Made by a program: the position numbers and the translations under genes
Notes under the pieces: generated by a model
What the model was told of the DNA's origin: nothing
The model's input: the letters and a program-made list of their open reading frames with translations, nothing else
The model's database searches: none
Source: Roseateles saccharophilus
GTDB taxonomy: Bacteria > Pseudomonadota > Gammaproteobacteria > Burkholderiales > Burkholderiaceae_C
Assembly: GCF_004342485.1 (NCBI RefSeq)
Contig: NZ_SMBU01000011.1
Span: 88,667-152,666, forward strand
DNA length: 64,000 nucleotides
Direction: 5' to 3'
In this document: one piece after another, positions 1 to 7,856 of the stretch
Numbering within the stretch: position 1 is the stretch's first letter
Layout: each line of letters opens with the position of its first letter

Positions 1-96
1 ATCGAGGTCGCCGAGGCGCTGGCGGCGGATCTGCTCGGCATGCCGGATGCGGCGGTGCTGCAGGGCAAGGGGGCGAAGGCGGGCGGGCAGGTGTAG
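1..96 (+). CDS. C-terminal end of an unknown protein (cut by window edge)
   Basis: An open frame enters from the left edge and ends at a TAG at 94-96. Only 31 residues are visible; they are Ala/Gly/Leu-rich and end in AGGQV. No domain can be recognised from so short a piece, so no function is proposed. The reading frame is inferred only from codon composition typical of the neighbours (G or C at most third positions). It could also be a chance open frame. Confidence 0.4.
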   Translation: MEVAEALAADLLGMPDAAVLQGKGAKAGGQV

Positions 97-191
97 GGCG
101 GATTCTCCGGACCCGCCAAGCCCACCCCACTAAGCTTGCCCGTCCAATCTTCTAGCAGCCAGCGACACCATTGCGATCCGACGGCATGTGC

Positions 192-698
192 TCACGCCAG
201 ATCCTTGGGATACGCCGTCTGGATGTGCAGCGGCGCCCAGGACTCCGCCGACCCAAGCTTGTCCACCAGCACGAAGACCGAGCTGACCAGCACCTTCTGC
301 AGGTAGTTCTGCGGCCCTGAGGCCGGCAGCTGCTTCTTGCCGATCTTGGCCATGGGGCTCTGCACAACATTGGCCGTGATCTTGCCGAGGGCGGCGCTTA
401 GCTGGACGGTGATGGCACAGCTGTCCACGCCCAGCCTGTTCAGCGTGGCCAGTTCCTGCTGACCCTTGACGTCGTGCAGGGCCTCTTCGACGGCCAGCAC
501 CAGATCCTTGCGGCCGCAGAAGGTGGAGTCCTGCTTGATGGCTCGGCGGTCGAAGGGGTTGTCACGCTGCTCCGTGTGGCGGCTGATGGCGTGGCCCTCA
601 TGCGCCTTGGCCGCCGGGCTGCTGGGCCGCAAGCGGCGCTCGCTGAGGTAGAGCATCTGGTGAATCTCCTCGCGCGTGTACTGGCGGTCGTAACCCAT
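192..698 (-). CDS. RNase A-like toxin-domain protein (CdiA-CT RNase A fold), orphan
   Basis: 168 residues from an ATG preceded by AGGAGAC, a good ribosome site. After about 36 residues without features, the protein has the layout I know from bacterial RNase A-like toxin domains (CdiA-CT, PF18431-like): GHAISRHTEQ with two His near residues 36-41, then STF followed by a helix with AVEEAL, hydrophobic strands (VFVLVD), and the C-terminal HIQTAYP, close to the family's TAYP ending. The family cleaves RNA and is usually the C-terminal tip of a large secreted protein. Here it is a free-standing small protein without a delivery domain, signal peptide or recognisable immunity gene. The downstream neighbour on the same strand is beyond the window. 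The assignment is by motif pattern only; a plain hypothetical protein is the alternative. Confidence 0.5.
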   Translation of the reverse strand: MGYDRQYTREEIHQMLYLSERRLRPSSPAAKAHEGHAISRHTEQRDNPFDRRAIKQDSTFCGRKDLVLAVEEALHDVKGQQELATLNRLGVDSCAITVQLSAALGKITANVVQSPMAKIGKKQLPASGPQNYLQKVLVSSVFVLVDKLGSAESWAPLHIQTAYPKDLA

Positions 699-820
699 GG
701 CCGTCTCCTGAAATGAGGCTCCGGCATGCTAGACAGAAGTCGCCCGGCGGCAATCGTTGACTAGGGGATCCCGCCTGTCCCCCGCTGCCAAGCTGGCCTG
801 CCGCAGCGCAGTCCGGCGCT

Positions 821-1087
821 TCAAGGTCCCTCCGCGCCAGAGGCCAGCATCCCGATCAGTTCCTTGGCAAACGCCAGCGCCTCCTCCGGCGTCTCGAAAT
901 GCATCTCGTTGTTGAGGTCGACGACGTCGCCGTCCGGCCCCTTGTGCACGACGGACCAGCCGCCTGCGCCGCCGTCGATGGCGAGCACGCCGAATTGCCC
1001 GGGCTGGAGGTCCCGGGCGCTGCCGCCGGTGACGACGATGTCGCGGCCGAGGTGGGAGTGGTAGCGTCGCATCGGTGCGATTTTCAT
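821..1087 (-). CDS. Small conserved-looking protein of unknown function
   Basis: 88 residues beginning MKIAPMRRYHSH, transcribed divergently from the DUF427 gene with only about 10 bp between starts, so the two share a promoter region. An in-frame ATG 15 bases further in (1072) is an alternative start; the frame also extends upstream to 1144, but that would overlap the neighbour. It is soluble, with no signal peptide or membrane segment, a beta-rich central part (GQFGVLAIDGG, GWSVVHKG) and a final helix (ETPEEALAFAKELIGML). I do not recognise the family. Confidence 0.6.
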   Translation of the reverse strand: MKIAPMRRYHSHLGRDIVVTGGSARDLQPGQFGVLAIDGGAGGWSVVHKGPDGDVVDLNNEMHFETPEEALAFAKELIGMLASGAEGP

Positions 1088-1097
1088 GGAGCCTGCA

Positions 1098-1379
1098 ATG
1101 AAAGCAGTCTGGAACGGCGTGACCCTCGCCGAGAGCGACGACACGGTGGTCGTCGAAGGTAACCATTACTTCCCGGCCGAGTCGCTGAACAAGCAGTACA
1201 CGAGCTTCAGCAACCACGTCAGCCGCTGCCCCTGGAAGGGCGAGGCCAAGTACCTGAGCCTGCTGATCAACGGCGAGATGAATACCGACGCGGTCTGGTA
1301 CTACCCCGACCCGCTGCCCGCGGCGGCCGAGATCAAGGGCCGCTACGCGTTCTGGAAGGGGGTCAAGGTCACGGAGTGA
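1098..1379 (+). CDS. DUF427 domain protein
   Basis: 93 residues from the ATG at 1098 (MKAVWNGVTLAESDDT). The family pattern is clear: an early W-N-G and A-E-S-D strand, EGNHYFP, then YTSFSNHVSRCPWKGEAKYLSL, and WYYPDPLPAA before the final YAFWKGVKV. DUF427 (also called NTP_transf_9) is a small beta-fold family of unknown biochemical role, common as a stand-alone gene in proteobacteria. An in-frame ATG at 1086 would add four residues and overlap the divergent start, so the later one is preferred. It is divergent from the 821-1087 gene. Confidence 0.85.
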   Translation: MKAVWNGVTLAESDDTVVVEGNHYFPAESLNKQYTSFSNHVSRCPWKGEAKYLSLLINGEMNTDAVWYYPDPLPAAAEIKGRYAFWKGVKVTE

Positions 1380-1380
1380 C

Positions 1381-1439
1381 GAACCTGAGGCCCCCAGGTC
1401 GAGGCGATGCCTCGCCCGCCCCCCGAGGGGGTTCGAGGG
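1381..1439. repeat. Intergenic CCCCCGAGGGGG-type repeat, partial copy
   Basis: Between the convergent DUF427 and mltA genes lies a GC-rich stretch with two hairpin-forming pieces: GAGGCGATGCCTC at 1401-1413 and the palindrome CCCCCGAGGGGG at 1420-1431. The second is the core shared with at least six other gaps in this window. It probably also ends transcription from both sides, but no T-run follows. Confidence 0.5.
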
Positions 1440-2537
1440 CTACGGAGCGGCCGGGCGCCCCTCGAGCGGCAGCAGCGCCCACAACCGCAGCGGCTGCCTG
1501 GTGCGGCTGGCGCGCTGGGCCGCCTCGTCGCCCCAGCCCCAGAACAGGTCGGCGCGCACGGCGCCCTGGATGGCGCCGCCGGTGTCCTGGGCCAGCACGA
1601 GGCGGCGCAACGGCGAGGGCGTTGCGCCCGGCGACCAGGGCTCGGTGCTTTCCAGCCACAGCGGCGTCCCCAGGCCGATGAAGGCCTTGTCCACCGCGAC
1701 TGAGCGCCCCGGCATCAAGGGCACGCCCTGGGCGCCGCGCGGGCCTTGGCTCCCGTCAGCCAGCGCCTCCTCGCGGAAGTAGACGACGCGCGGGTTCACG
1801 GCCAGCGCCTCACGCACCCTGGCAGGGTTGCGGCGCGCCCAGTCGCTCAGGCTGGGCGGCGTCGCGTCGCGGATCTCGCCGCGGTCGAGCAGGGGCCGCA
1901 CGGCGGATCGGAAGGGCTGGTCGTTGTGGCCGGCGAAGGCGACGCGGCTGATGCGCTCGCCGCCGTCCGCATCGTGCATGACGAGGCGGCCCGAGCCCTG
2001 CACCTGCAGCTGCAGCAGTGCGAAGGGGTCGTCCAGATAGGCCAGGGCCAGCGCGGCGAAGCGCGGGTCGGCTTCCATGTCGCGGCGCGGCGTGCGGCGC
2101 AGGGCCGGGTCGGCGGGCAGCGCCAGCAAGGGCCACTGGAAGGCGCCCTGGCGGCTGCGGCTGGCGGCCACCTGGGGCTCGAAATAGCCGGTCAGCAGGC
2201 CGGTCGTCTCGCCGCCGTCGGCGGCCAGCCGCCAGGGGCGCAGATGCTTCATCAGGAAGAGCGTGGCCTCCATCGCGTCGGCCGGCGCCTGCAGCGCGGC
2301 GCGGGCGCAGAACTCGGCCCAGCCTGGCGCTGGGCGCAGGCAGCTGGCCAGCAGCGCCGGCCAGGCGGTGAGCAGGTCGTCGCTGCCCCAGCCAGGCAGC
2401 TCCTTCCAGTCGACAGCGGCCCAGCGCGGACCCGACTGCTGCGCGACGGGCTGACCGGGCGGCTGCAACGGCGGCGCCGAACAGGCCGCCAGGCTTCCTA
2501 GAATCAGGGCCAGAACTCCACGCGCCCACCATCCCAT
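1440..2537 (-). CDS. mltA: Membrane-bound lytic murein transglycosylase A
   Basis: 365 residues. It cleaves the MurNAc-GlcNAc bond of peptidoglycan to form 1,6-anhydroMurNAc ends, acting from the inner face of the outer membrane. The ATG at 2537 is chosen because AAGGAG lies just upstream and the protein then starts with a lipoprotein signal (hydrophobic 8-18, lipobox LAAC, lipidated Cys19). The MltA beta-barrel region includes LLTGYFEP and LMPGRSVAVD; the C-terminal 3D domain holds LVLAQDTGGAIQGAVRAD with the aspartate expected of the catalytic acid, then GWGDEAA. Length is typical. A longer frame reaches back to 2618 but would lose the lipoprotein signal. It lies on the same strand as the 2640-4607 gene. 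Confidence 0.93.
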   Translation of the reverse strand: MGWWARGVLALILGSLAACSAPPLQPPGQPVAQQSGPRWAAVDWKELPGWGSDDLLTAWPALLASCLRPAPGWAEFCARAALQAPADAMEATLFLMKHLRPWRLAADGGETTGLLTGYFEPQVAASRSRQGAFQWPLLALPADPALRRTPRRDMEADPRFAALALAYLDDPFALLQLQVQGSGRLVMHDADGGERISRVAFAGHNDQPFRSAVRPLLDRGEIRDATPPSLSDWARRNPARVREALAVNPRVVYFREEALADGSQGPRGAQGVPLMPGRSVAVDKAFIGLGTPLWLESTEPWSPGATPSPLRRLVLAQDTGGAIQGAVRADLFWGWGDEAAQRASRTRQPLRLWALLPLEGRPAAP

Positions 2538-2643
2538 GCTGCTCCTTGCCCTCGAAGCCCTCGGCGCGCTGCTGATCTTTGTGTTCATCGTCTGGTGGAC
2601 CATGTTCTCGGGCCGCAAGCGCGGCGAACGCCGAGAGGATTAG
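2536..2643 (+). CDS. Candidate 35-residue single-pass membrane protein
   Basis: A short open frame fills the gap between mltA and the recombinase gene, on the opposite strand. It begins MLLLALEALGALLIF, continues through VFIVWWTMFSG as one clear transmembrane helix, and ends with the strongly charged tail RKRGERRED. It overlaps both neighbours by only 2-4 bases, exactly filling the space. No good ribosome site precedes the ATG, so it would need leaderless or weak initiation. Helix plus positive tail is typical of real small membrane proteins, but chance cannot be excluded. Confidence 0.4.
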   Translation: MLLLALEALGALLIFVFIVWWTMFSGRKRGERRED

Positions 2644-4607
2644 CGCGGCGGGATCAGGAAGCTCAGCGGCTCCTGCCACAGCCGCGTGCGGATGGCCGCG
2701 TAGACGCGCCGCCGGTCCGCCAGCCTGACGCCGCGCGAGCGCAGCGCCACCTTGAAGGCGCAGAAGAAGCTGACGCCGACATTGAGCACGCCGATGCCGG
2801 CGATGCAGATCACGCAGGACCAGAAGGCCCAGGTCGTCATCACGCCGAAACCGAGGGCGCCCACGGCCGCGGCCAGCTGGCCGGTCGCCAGCGTCACGTG
2901 GCGCACCTCGGCCGGCAGGCCGAAGAAGCCGGTCAGCGCCGGCACCAGGCCCAGCATCAAGCCCAGGCTGGTGTTGGCCGCCAGGCCCGAGATATTGGCC
3001 CGCCACCACTGCGACCAGCGCTGCGCCCGCGCGCGGCCGAGGGCGGTGATGATGCGCGGGTTCCAGGCAATGGCGCTGTCCAGGCGGTGGAAGACGAACC
3101 AGTTCTCCACCCAGCCGGCAATCAGGCTGGACGAGAACAGCAGCACGCCGGTGAAGGCGGCGAACAGCAGCGAGGGCCCGGCCAGGCTCAGCGAATGCAG
3201 CACATAGTGGGCCTCCTTCTCGCCCACCGGCGGCGCGCCGAAGGCCGCGCGGCACAGCAGCTGCACGGCCAGCACCAGGGGCGCCGCGAGCGCGAGGTTG
3301 CCGAGGATGCCCGCCACCTGCGAGCGCACGAGGTGGGCTACCTCGTCGACGAAGCCCTGCAGGCCGTCGTCGCGCTCGATGTGCAGCAGCTTGTGGGCCA
3401 TGGCCGGCGCCGTCATGGCCGGCTGCTTGGTGGCCACGGTCCAGTGCAGCAGATGGATGAGGACGAAGCTGAGCGCGTAGTTCAGACCGGCCCAGAAGCC
3501 GCCCCAGAAGGCCGTGAATCCCAGCAGCGCGATGAAGAACTTGACGAAGGTGGTGCCGGCGATGACGGCGCCGCCGCCGGCCGCGCGCCCGAGCATGTCG
3601 CGGTACTCGTCGCGGCTGCGGGTGATGTAGTGCTCGCCGGCCTCGGCGCTGCGCTCGGCCAGCTTGCGCGCCAGCAGCGAGTAGTGGCGCGCGAACAGCG
3701 TGCGCAGGCTGCGCCGCTCGTGCACGACGCGCACCAGGCCTGCAACGAGGCGCAGCAGGTCGCGCTGTGGTTCACTCGACGCCAGGCAGGCCAGCAGCGC
3801 CTCGATGCGGTCCAGCCTTGCGGTGAGCTGCTCGACGGAGAACATCAGGTCCACCGACACGCCGTGGGCCTCGAGGTGCTCGGGCACGCTCTGCGCGGCG
3901 GCGCGGCAGCGGTCCAGCAGCGCACGCAGATATTGCAGCGGCGGCCCGGGCGGCTCGGTGGCGCCCGGCTGCAGCGCGCGCTCGACGGCCTCCCAGGCCG
4001 CCGGCAATTGGTGGAAGGGGCGGTCCTGCAGCAGCTGCTCGTCCATGCGCACGCGCAGCGCCCCGGACAGGCCGGCCGCATGCACGCTGCTGACGAGCAC
4101 CGTGACCGCGGCGTTCGCTTCGACGCGCCAGCCGTCGTCGGGCGCGGCGGCGAACAGCAGGCTCAGCCGGCCGAGCAGCTCGTCGTCGATGGCGGCGATC
4201 CAGGCCTCGTCGGCCTCGTCGCCGAACAGCAGTTCGAACAGCGCCGCGAGGTCGCGCGTGTCGGTGGTGGCGGGCAGCAGGCGGCGGCGCAGCCGGCCGA
4301 GGAACTCGTGCCACAGCGCCATGCGCGGCGCAAAGCCGACCTCGGCGAACAGGCTGACCGCATCGACGTCGTTCCAGACGCCGGCGATGACGGCCGCGAA
4401 GCGCTGGGCGTGCTCGGGGTGGCGCTCCAGCACATTGAGCAGGTGCTTGAGGCGCACGACCGGCCGCGGCGTGCCAGCGCCTTCATCGCGCGGCGCCTGG
4501 CGCAGCCATTCGAGCAGGCGCACCAGCCACAGATTGCGCTCGGCCAGCACGGCCTGCGGGTCGGCCGCGTTCAGCAGCGCGGTGAGGTCCCAGGTCTGGT
4601 TGATCAA
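2640..4607 (-). CDS. SpecificRecomb/Gcr-type (COG4389) membrane protein annotated as site-specific recombinase
   Basis: 655 residues starting at TTG (4607), supported by AAGGA eight bases upstream. The soluble helical N-terminal half begins NQTWDLTALL and carries VVRLKHLLNVLERHP. The second half has several membrane segments (FIALLGFTAFWGGFWAG, GILGNLALAAPLVLAV, LLFAAFTGVLLFSSSLIAG, two near the C terminus) and conserved pieces such as EHYITRSRDEYRDML. This is the pattern of the family annotated as site-specific recombinase, for which recombinase activity rests on old genetic evidence; no tyrosine or serine recombinase catalytic motif is visible, so the name should be taken loosely. Next to mltA and apaG, a grouping I have seen in related genomes. 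Confidence 0.85.
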   Translation of the reverse strand: MINQTWDLTALLNAADPQAVLAERNLWLVRLLEWLRQAPRDEGAGTPRPVVRLKHLLNVLERHPEHAQRFAAVIAGVWNDVDAVSLFAEVGFAPRMALWHEFLGRLRRRLLPATTDTRDLAALFELLFGDEADEAWIAAIDDELLGRLSLLFAAAPDDGWRVEANAAVTVLVSSVHAAGLSGALRVRMDEQLLQDRPFHQLPAAWEAVERALQPGATEPPGPPLQYLRALLDRCRAAAQSVPEHLEAHGVSVDLMFSVEQLTARLDRIEALLACLASSEPQRDLLRLVAGLVRVVHERRSLRTLFARHYSLLARKLAERSAEAGEHYITRSRDEYRDMLGRAAGGGAVIAGTTFVKFFIALLGFTAFWGGFWAGLNYALSFVLIHLLHWTVATKQPAMTAPAMAHKLLHIERDDGLQGFVDEVAHLVRSQVAGILGNLALAAPLVLAVQLLCRAAFGAPPVGEKEAHYVLHSLSLAGPSLLFAAFTGVLLFSSSLIAGWVENWFVFHRLDSAIAWNPRIITALGRARAQRWSQWWRANISGLAANTSLGLMLGLVPALTGFFGLPAEVRHVTLATGQLAAAVGALGFGVMTTWAFWSCVICIAGIGVLNVGVSFFCAFKVALRSRGVRLADRRRVYAAIRTRLWQEPLSFLIPPR

Positions 4608-4622
4608 TTCTGTTGTCCTTGG

Positions 4623-4749
4623 CTTTAGCGGGCCGAGCGCCGGGCCGCTCCCAACCCGGCCCGCCTTGGGCGATGTGCTAGCCGGTCAATCCGGCAGGCA
4701 TCGCCGTCCCCTCGGGGGACCGGCCAAGGTATGCCTTGGACGAGGGGCT
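4623..4749 (-). repeat. Structured intergenic repeat, copy A (reverse orientation)
   Basis: Read on the minus strand this gap has the order: GCCCCTCGTCC, a hairpin CCAAGG/CCTTGG, the core CCCCCGAGGGG (plus-strand 4708-4718), a larger hairpin with arms GGCGATG/CATCGCC, then a GGCCCGGCGCTCGGCCCGC ending. Copies at 8987-9182 and 12301-12534 keep the order, and the arms change together so that pairing is kept. It separates apaG from the recombinase gene. Confidence 0.75.
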
Positions 4750-5124
4750 TCAATGCAGGCTGGCGCTGTCGGCGAGCAGGAACTCGGCGACCTCGGCGTG
4801 GAAGATCTCGCAGCCCTCGGTCACGCACAGGAAGCGCCCGCGCATCGTGCCCTGCGGCGTGCCGATCTGGGCCCAGGAGCTGTACTGGAAGCTCTGGCCC
4901 GGCGCCAGCACCGGCTGGTGGCCGACGACGGCCAGGCCATCGACGCGCTGCACCTGGCCGCGCGCGTCGGTGATCTCCCAGTGCCGGCCGATGAGCTGGG
5001 CCAGCACGTCGCCGGTGTTCTCGATCGTGATCGTGTAGCTGTAGGCGTACAGACCTTGCTCGAGGTGGGTCTGCTCGGGCAGGGCCTGCACCGCGGCGCT
5101 GCAGCTGAAACGGGGATTCGCCAT
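4750..5124 (-). CDS. apaG: ApaG family protein
   Basis: 124 residues, the normal length. ApaG (also known as CorD) is a fibronectin-III-like beta-sandwich protein; its biochemical role is unsettled. Family signatures are YAYSYTITIENTG, LIGRHWEITDARGQ, VVGHQPVLAPGQSFQYSSW and GTMRGRFLCVTEGCEIF. The ATG at 5124 fits the usual N terminus (MANPRFSCSAAV); the frame runs further upstream but without homology. A gap of 60 bases separates it from the divergent solute-binding gene. Confidence 0.95.
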   Translation of the reverse strand: MANPRFSCSAAVQALPEQTHLEQGLYAYSYTITIENTGDVLAQLIGRHWEITDARGQVQRVDGLAVVGHQPVLAPGQSFQYSSWAQIGTPQGTMRGRFLCVTEGCEIFHAEVAEFLLADSASLH

Positions 5125-5184
5125 CGGTGGATTGTCGTGCTCAAACGCTATGCTGGGCGCATGTTCGTCGGGATGCGATCCTAA

Positions 5185-5931
5185 GTGCTGCGCTGGCTCT
5201 GCCTGCTGGGCGCACTGCTGAGCTTGGCAGTGCCGGCCCAGGAGCTTGCGCTGCGCACGGTCCAGCAGTCCAGCTCGACGGTCAAGTACGACCCCGACGC
5301 CGGCCCGCAGAAGCCGGGGCTGTGCGTGGAGATCCTGCACGCCGTCGAGAAGCAGGACCCGGGGCTGCGCTTCACCGGCCTGGAGCAGCAGGTGCCGCTC
5401 AAGCGCGTCGAGCGCCTGCTGGCCGACGGCCTCGTCGACGCCTTCTTCTGCCTGCTGAAGTCGCCCGAGCGCGAACAGCAGTGGCGCTATCTGCCGGTGC
5501 CGCTGTACCGCATACGCCATGTCGTCGTGCAGCGCACCGACGACCCGCGCGGGGTGGGCAGCCTGGCCGAGCTCGCCATGCTGAGCCGCGCCAAGCCCGT
5601 GCTGGTCGTGCGCGGCACCGTGCTGGCGCGCCGCCTGGCGGCGGCCGATGTGGCCATCGCCGAGGTCGGCTCCGAACGCGAGGCGCTGCAGATGCTGGCC
5701 CTCGGGCGCGCCGACGCCCTCTACGGCCAGGACATCAACCTGCGGCGCTACATTGCCGAGAGCCGTGTTGCCGACGGGCTCAGGATGGGCCGCAGCGCCT
5801 TCCAGGAGGAGGAGCAATACCTCGCCGTGCGCGCCGACCTGCCGGCGGCCCAGGCGGAACGCCTGACCCAGGCCCTGCGCCGGCTTGAGCGCGACGGCAC
5901 GCTGCGCCAGCTGGCCGACAAATACCGATGA
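5185..5931 (+). CDS. Periplasmic solute-binding protein, SBP_bac_3 (amino-acid ABC type)
   Basis: 248 residues starting at GTG (5185). An N-terminal signal (about residues 1-18, [17 protein letters not shown]) sends it to the periplasm. The rest follows the two-lobed family 3 pattern: [37 protein letters not shown], a hinge region with [17 protein letters not shown], and a C-terminal [17 protein letters not shown] typical of these proteins. No permease or ATPase gene adjoins, so it may be an orphan sensor-like binding protein. Its stop overlaps the tag start by 4 bases (ATGA), implying co-transcription with a DNA-repair gene of unrelated function. Confidence 0.85.
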   Translation: MLRWLCLLGALLSLAVPAQELALRTVQQSSSTVKYDPDAGPQKPGLCVEILHAVEKQDPGLRFTGLEQQVPLKRVERLLADGLVDAFFCLLKSPEREQQWRYLPVPLYRIRHVVVQRTDDPRGVGSLAELAMLSRAKPVLVVRGTVLARRLAAADVAIAEVGSEREALQMLALGRADALYGQDINLRRYIAESRVADGLRMGRSAFQEEEQYLAVRADLPAAQAERLTQALRRLERDGTLRQLADKYR

Positions 5932-6545
5932 CCGCAAAGCCCTTGTACCTGCCACCCGACGGCCGCCCGCGCTGCGCCTGGTGCGCCGCCGCGGCCGGCG
6001 ACGCGCTCTATCTGCGCTACCACGACGAGGAATGGGGCCGCCCCGTGGCGGACGACTTCCGGCTGTTCGAGAAGCTCTGCCTGGAGGGCTTCCAGAGCGG
6101 CCTATCGTGGCGCACCATCCTGAACAAGCGCGAGGCCTTCCGCGCGGCCTTCGCGGGCTTCGACTACAACGAGGTGGCCCGCTTCGGCGAGAAGGACGTG
6201 AACCGCCTGCTGGGCGACGCCGGCATCGTGCGCCACCGGGGCAAGATCGAGGCCGCCATCCACAACGCCGGGCGCTGCGTGGAGCTGGTGGCGCAGGAGG
6301 GCTCGCTGGCCGCCTACCTGTGGCGCTTCGAGCCGCCGCAGAACTCGGTAGCCCACAACCTGGCGCAGTCGGCCCCCTCCGAGGCCCTGTCCAAGGACCT
6401 GAAGAAGCGCGGCTGGAAGTTCGTCGGCCCGACGACGATGCACGCGCTGATGCAGGCCATGGGCCTGATCAACGACCACCAGCCCGGCTGCCATCACTGG
6501 GCCGAGGCGCAGCGGGCGCGCGAAGCGTTCAGACGGCTGGGCTAG
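5928..6545 (+). CDS. tag: DNA-3-methyladenine glycosylase I
   Basis: 205 residues. It removes 3-methyladenine from alkylated DNA in base excision repair. The Tag family is plain: RCAWC (zinc Cys16), YHDEEWG (zinc His32), [16 protein letters not shown] with the base-recognition Glu, [29 protein letters not shown], and NDHQPGCHH carrying the last two zinc ligands. The start overlaps the preceding stop by four bases, so it is translationally coupled. Its TAG stop is the beginning of the 27-bp inverted repeat that follows. Confidence 0.96.
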   Translation: MTAKPLYLPPDGRPRCAWCAAAAGDALYLRYHDEEWGRPVADDFRLFEKLCLEGFQSGLSWRTILNKREAFRAAFAGFDYNEVARFGEKDVNRLLGDAGIVRHRGKIEAAIHNAGRCVELVAQEGSLAAYLWRFEPPQNSVAHNLAQSAPSEALSKDLKKRGWKFVGPTTMHALMQAMGLINDHQPGCHHWAEAQRAREAFRRLG

Positions 6546-6596
6546 GAGGCTGTCGGGCTTGGGGCCGGGCCGGCCCCAAGCCCGACAGCCTCCTAG
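6542..6596. repeat. Perfect 27-bp inverted repeat between tag and rpe
   Basis: Left arm 6542-6568 and right arm 6570-6596 are exact reverse complements around a single G at 6569. The left arm contains the tag stop codon; the right arm ends within a -10-like TAGAAT (6594-6599) eight bases before the rpe start. As RNA this forms a very stable hairpin that could end tag transcription, though no T-run follows. Confidence 0.85.
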
Positions 6597-6599
6597 AAT
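6594..6599 (+). promoter_or_regulatory. -10-like TAGAAT just upstream of rpe
   Basis: TAGAAT ends 8 bases before the rpe ATG and no ribosome site lies between. If used as a -10 element, the transcript would begin at or near the start codon. No convincing -35 hexamer is seen upstream, where the palindrome lies. Confidence 0.35.
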
Positions 6600-6607
6600 C
6601 CGCGCCC

Positions 6608-7297
6608 ATGCGCGCCGCCCAACACTTCATCGCCCCCAGCCTCCTGTCCGCCGATTTCGCTCGCCTGGGCGAGGAGGTCCGCAATGTGCTGGCCGCGGGC
6701 GCCGACTGGATCCACTTCGACGTGATGGACAACCATTACGTGCCCAACCTGACCTTCGGGCCGATGGTCTGCGAGGCGCTGCGCAAGCACGCGGTCAAGC
6801 CCGACGGCAGCCCGGCCGTCATCGACGTGCACCTGATGGTGCAGCCGGTCGACAGCCTGGCCCAGGCCTTCTGCCGCGCCGGCGCCGACATGGTCACCTT
6901 CCACCCCGACGCCAGCGCTCATGTGGACCGCACGCTGCAGGTCATCAAGGGCGAGGGCAAGCAGGCCGGCCTGGTCTTCAACCCGGCCACGCCGCTGGAC
7001 GTGCTGGAGTGGGTCATCGACAAGGTCGACATGGTGCTGCTGATGAGCGTCAACCCGGGCTTCGGCGGCCAGAGCTTCATCCCCAGCGCGCTGAAGAAGC
7101 TGCAGAAGGCACGCGAGCTCATCGCCAAGAGCGGCCGCGACATCCGCCTGGAGATCGACGGCGGCGTGAAGGTCGACAACATCCGCGAGATCGCCGCGGC
7201 GGGCGCCGACACCTTCGTCGCCGGCTCGGCCATCTTCGGCAAGCCCGACTACAAGGCCGTCATCGACGCAATGCGCGCGGAACTCGCCAAGGCCTGA
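6608..7297 (+). CDS. rpe: Ribulose-phosphate 3-epimerase
   Basis: 229 residues, a standard TIM-barrel epimerase interconverting ribulose 5-phosphate and xylulose 5-phosphate in the pentose phosphate and Calvin pathways. Signatures in order: [34 protein letters not shown] (metal ligands His and Asp), [27 protein letters not shown] with the second catalytic Asp, and FVAGSAIFG. In Burkholderiales rpe is often followed directly by gph and trpE; here those genes begin only near 17 kb, so about 9.6 kb lies between. Confidence 0.97.
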   Translation: MRAAQHFIAPSLLSADFARLGEEVRNVLAAGADWIHFDVMDNHYVPNLTFGPMVCEALRKHAVKPDGSPAVIDVHLMVQPVDSLAQAFCRAGADMVTFHPDASAHVDRTLQVIKGEGKQAGLVFNPATPLDVLEWVIDKVDMVLLMSVNPGFGGQSFIPSALKKLQKARELIAKSGRDIRLEIDGGVKVDNIREIAAAGADTFVAGSAIFGKPDYKAVIDAMRAELAKA

Positions 7298-7304
7298 AGA
7301 CATG

Positions 7305-7375
7305 AAGCCCCCACGTTCGCTCCGCTCACTGCCCCCCGAGGGGGCGCGTCATAGCCTTAGTGCGGCCGGGCGGCA
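7305..7375 (+). repeat. Intergenic repeat with CCCCCCGAGGGGG core
   Basis: Between rpe and the phosphatase gene lies a short GC palindrome (7332-7344) preceded by GCTCCGCTCACTG and followed by GTGCGGCCGGGCGGC. It belongs to the same loose family as the repeats at 1420, 4708, 9016, 12412, 36538 and 52953. It may stop transcription from rpe. Confidence 0.5.
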
Positions 7376-7380
7376 TTGAC

Positions 7381-7854
7381 ATGGCCGCCATCCTGCTCGT
7401 CTGCACCGCCAACATCTGCCGCTCGCCGATGGCCGAGGCCATCTTCAAGGCCAGGTTGGGCGACCTGTTCAGGACCATCGCCTCGGCCGGCGTGAACGCC
7501 GACCCGCGGGGCGGCCCGGTGGATGCGCGTGCGGCCGCCGCGCTGGCGCGCCACAACTACAGCCTCGACCGCAAATGGCGCTCGCAGCGCGCGGACCCCG
7601 AACAGCTGGGCCAGTACGACCTCGTGCTGGCGATGGAGGCCGAGCATGTCGAGGCGCTGCGCAGCAAGGCCGCGGCCGAGCTGCACGCACGCATCCTGAT
7701 GCTGACCGACTTCGTGCCCGAGCTGGCCGGCCAGGACATCCCCGACCCCTATTTCGGCCCGGCCGCCGGCTTTGATGCCGTCATCGCCATGATCGAACGC
7801 GCCGCCGGCAGCCTGCAGATGGCCGCCCGCGAGGGTCGCCTGAAGTTCAACTGA
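7381..7854 (+). CDS. Low-molecular-weight protein-tyrosine phosphatase
   Basis: 157 residues. The P-loop C-T-A-N-I-C-R (Cys8 to Arg14, CX5R) sits at the N terminus as in all members, and DIPDPYFG near residue 120 carries the general-acid Asp. Such enzymes remove phosphate from protein tyrosines, often in exopolysaccharide control with a tyrosine autokinase, or from small molecules; no kinase or capsule gene is next to it here. The ATG at 7381 gives the usual MAAILLVCTAN start; the frame continues upstream to a GTG at 7360, which is less likely. The TGA stop is followed at once by TA and the IS630 element. Confidence 0.92.
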   Translation: MAAILLVCTANICRSPMAEAIFKARLGDLFRTIASAGVNADPRGGPVDARAAAALARHNYSLDRKWRSQRADPEQLGQYDLVLAMEAEHVEALRSKAAAELHARILMLTDFVPELAGQDIPDPYFGPAAGFDAVIAMIERAAGSLQMAAREGRLKFN

Positions 7855-7856
7855 TA

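Noticed and set aside
2595..4628. Very long plus-strand open frame antisense to the recombinase gene
   Set aside because: Composition is Gln/Arg/Ala/Gly-rich without any domain; it is the antisense of a well-conserved gene in 70% GC DNA, where stops are rare. The same holds for 9120-11720, 27673-29553 (minus) and 49227-51638.
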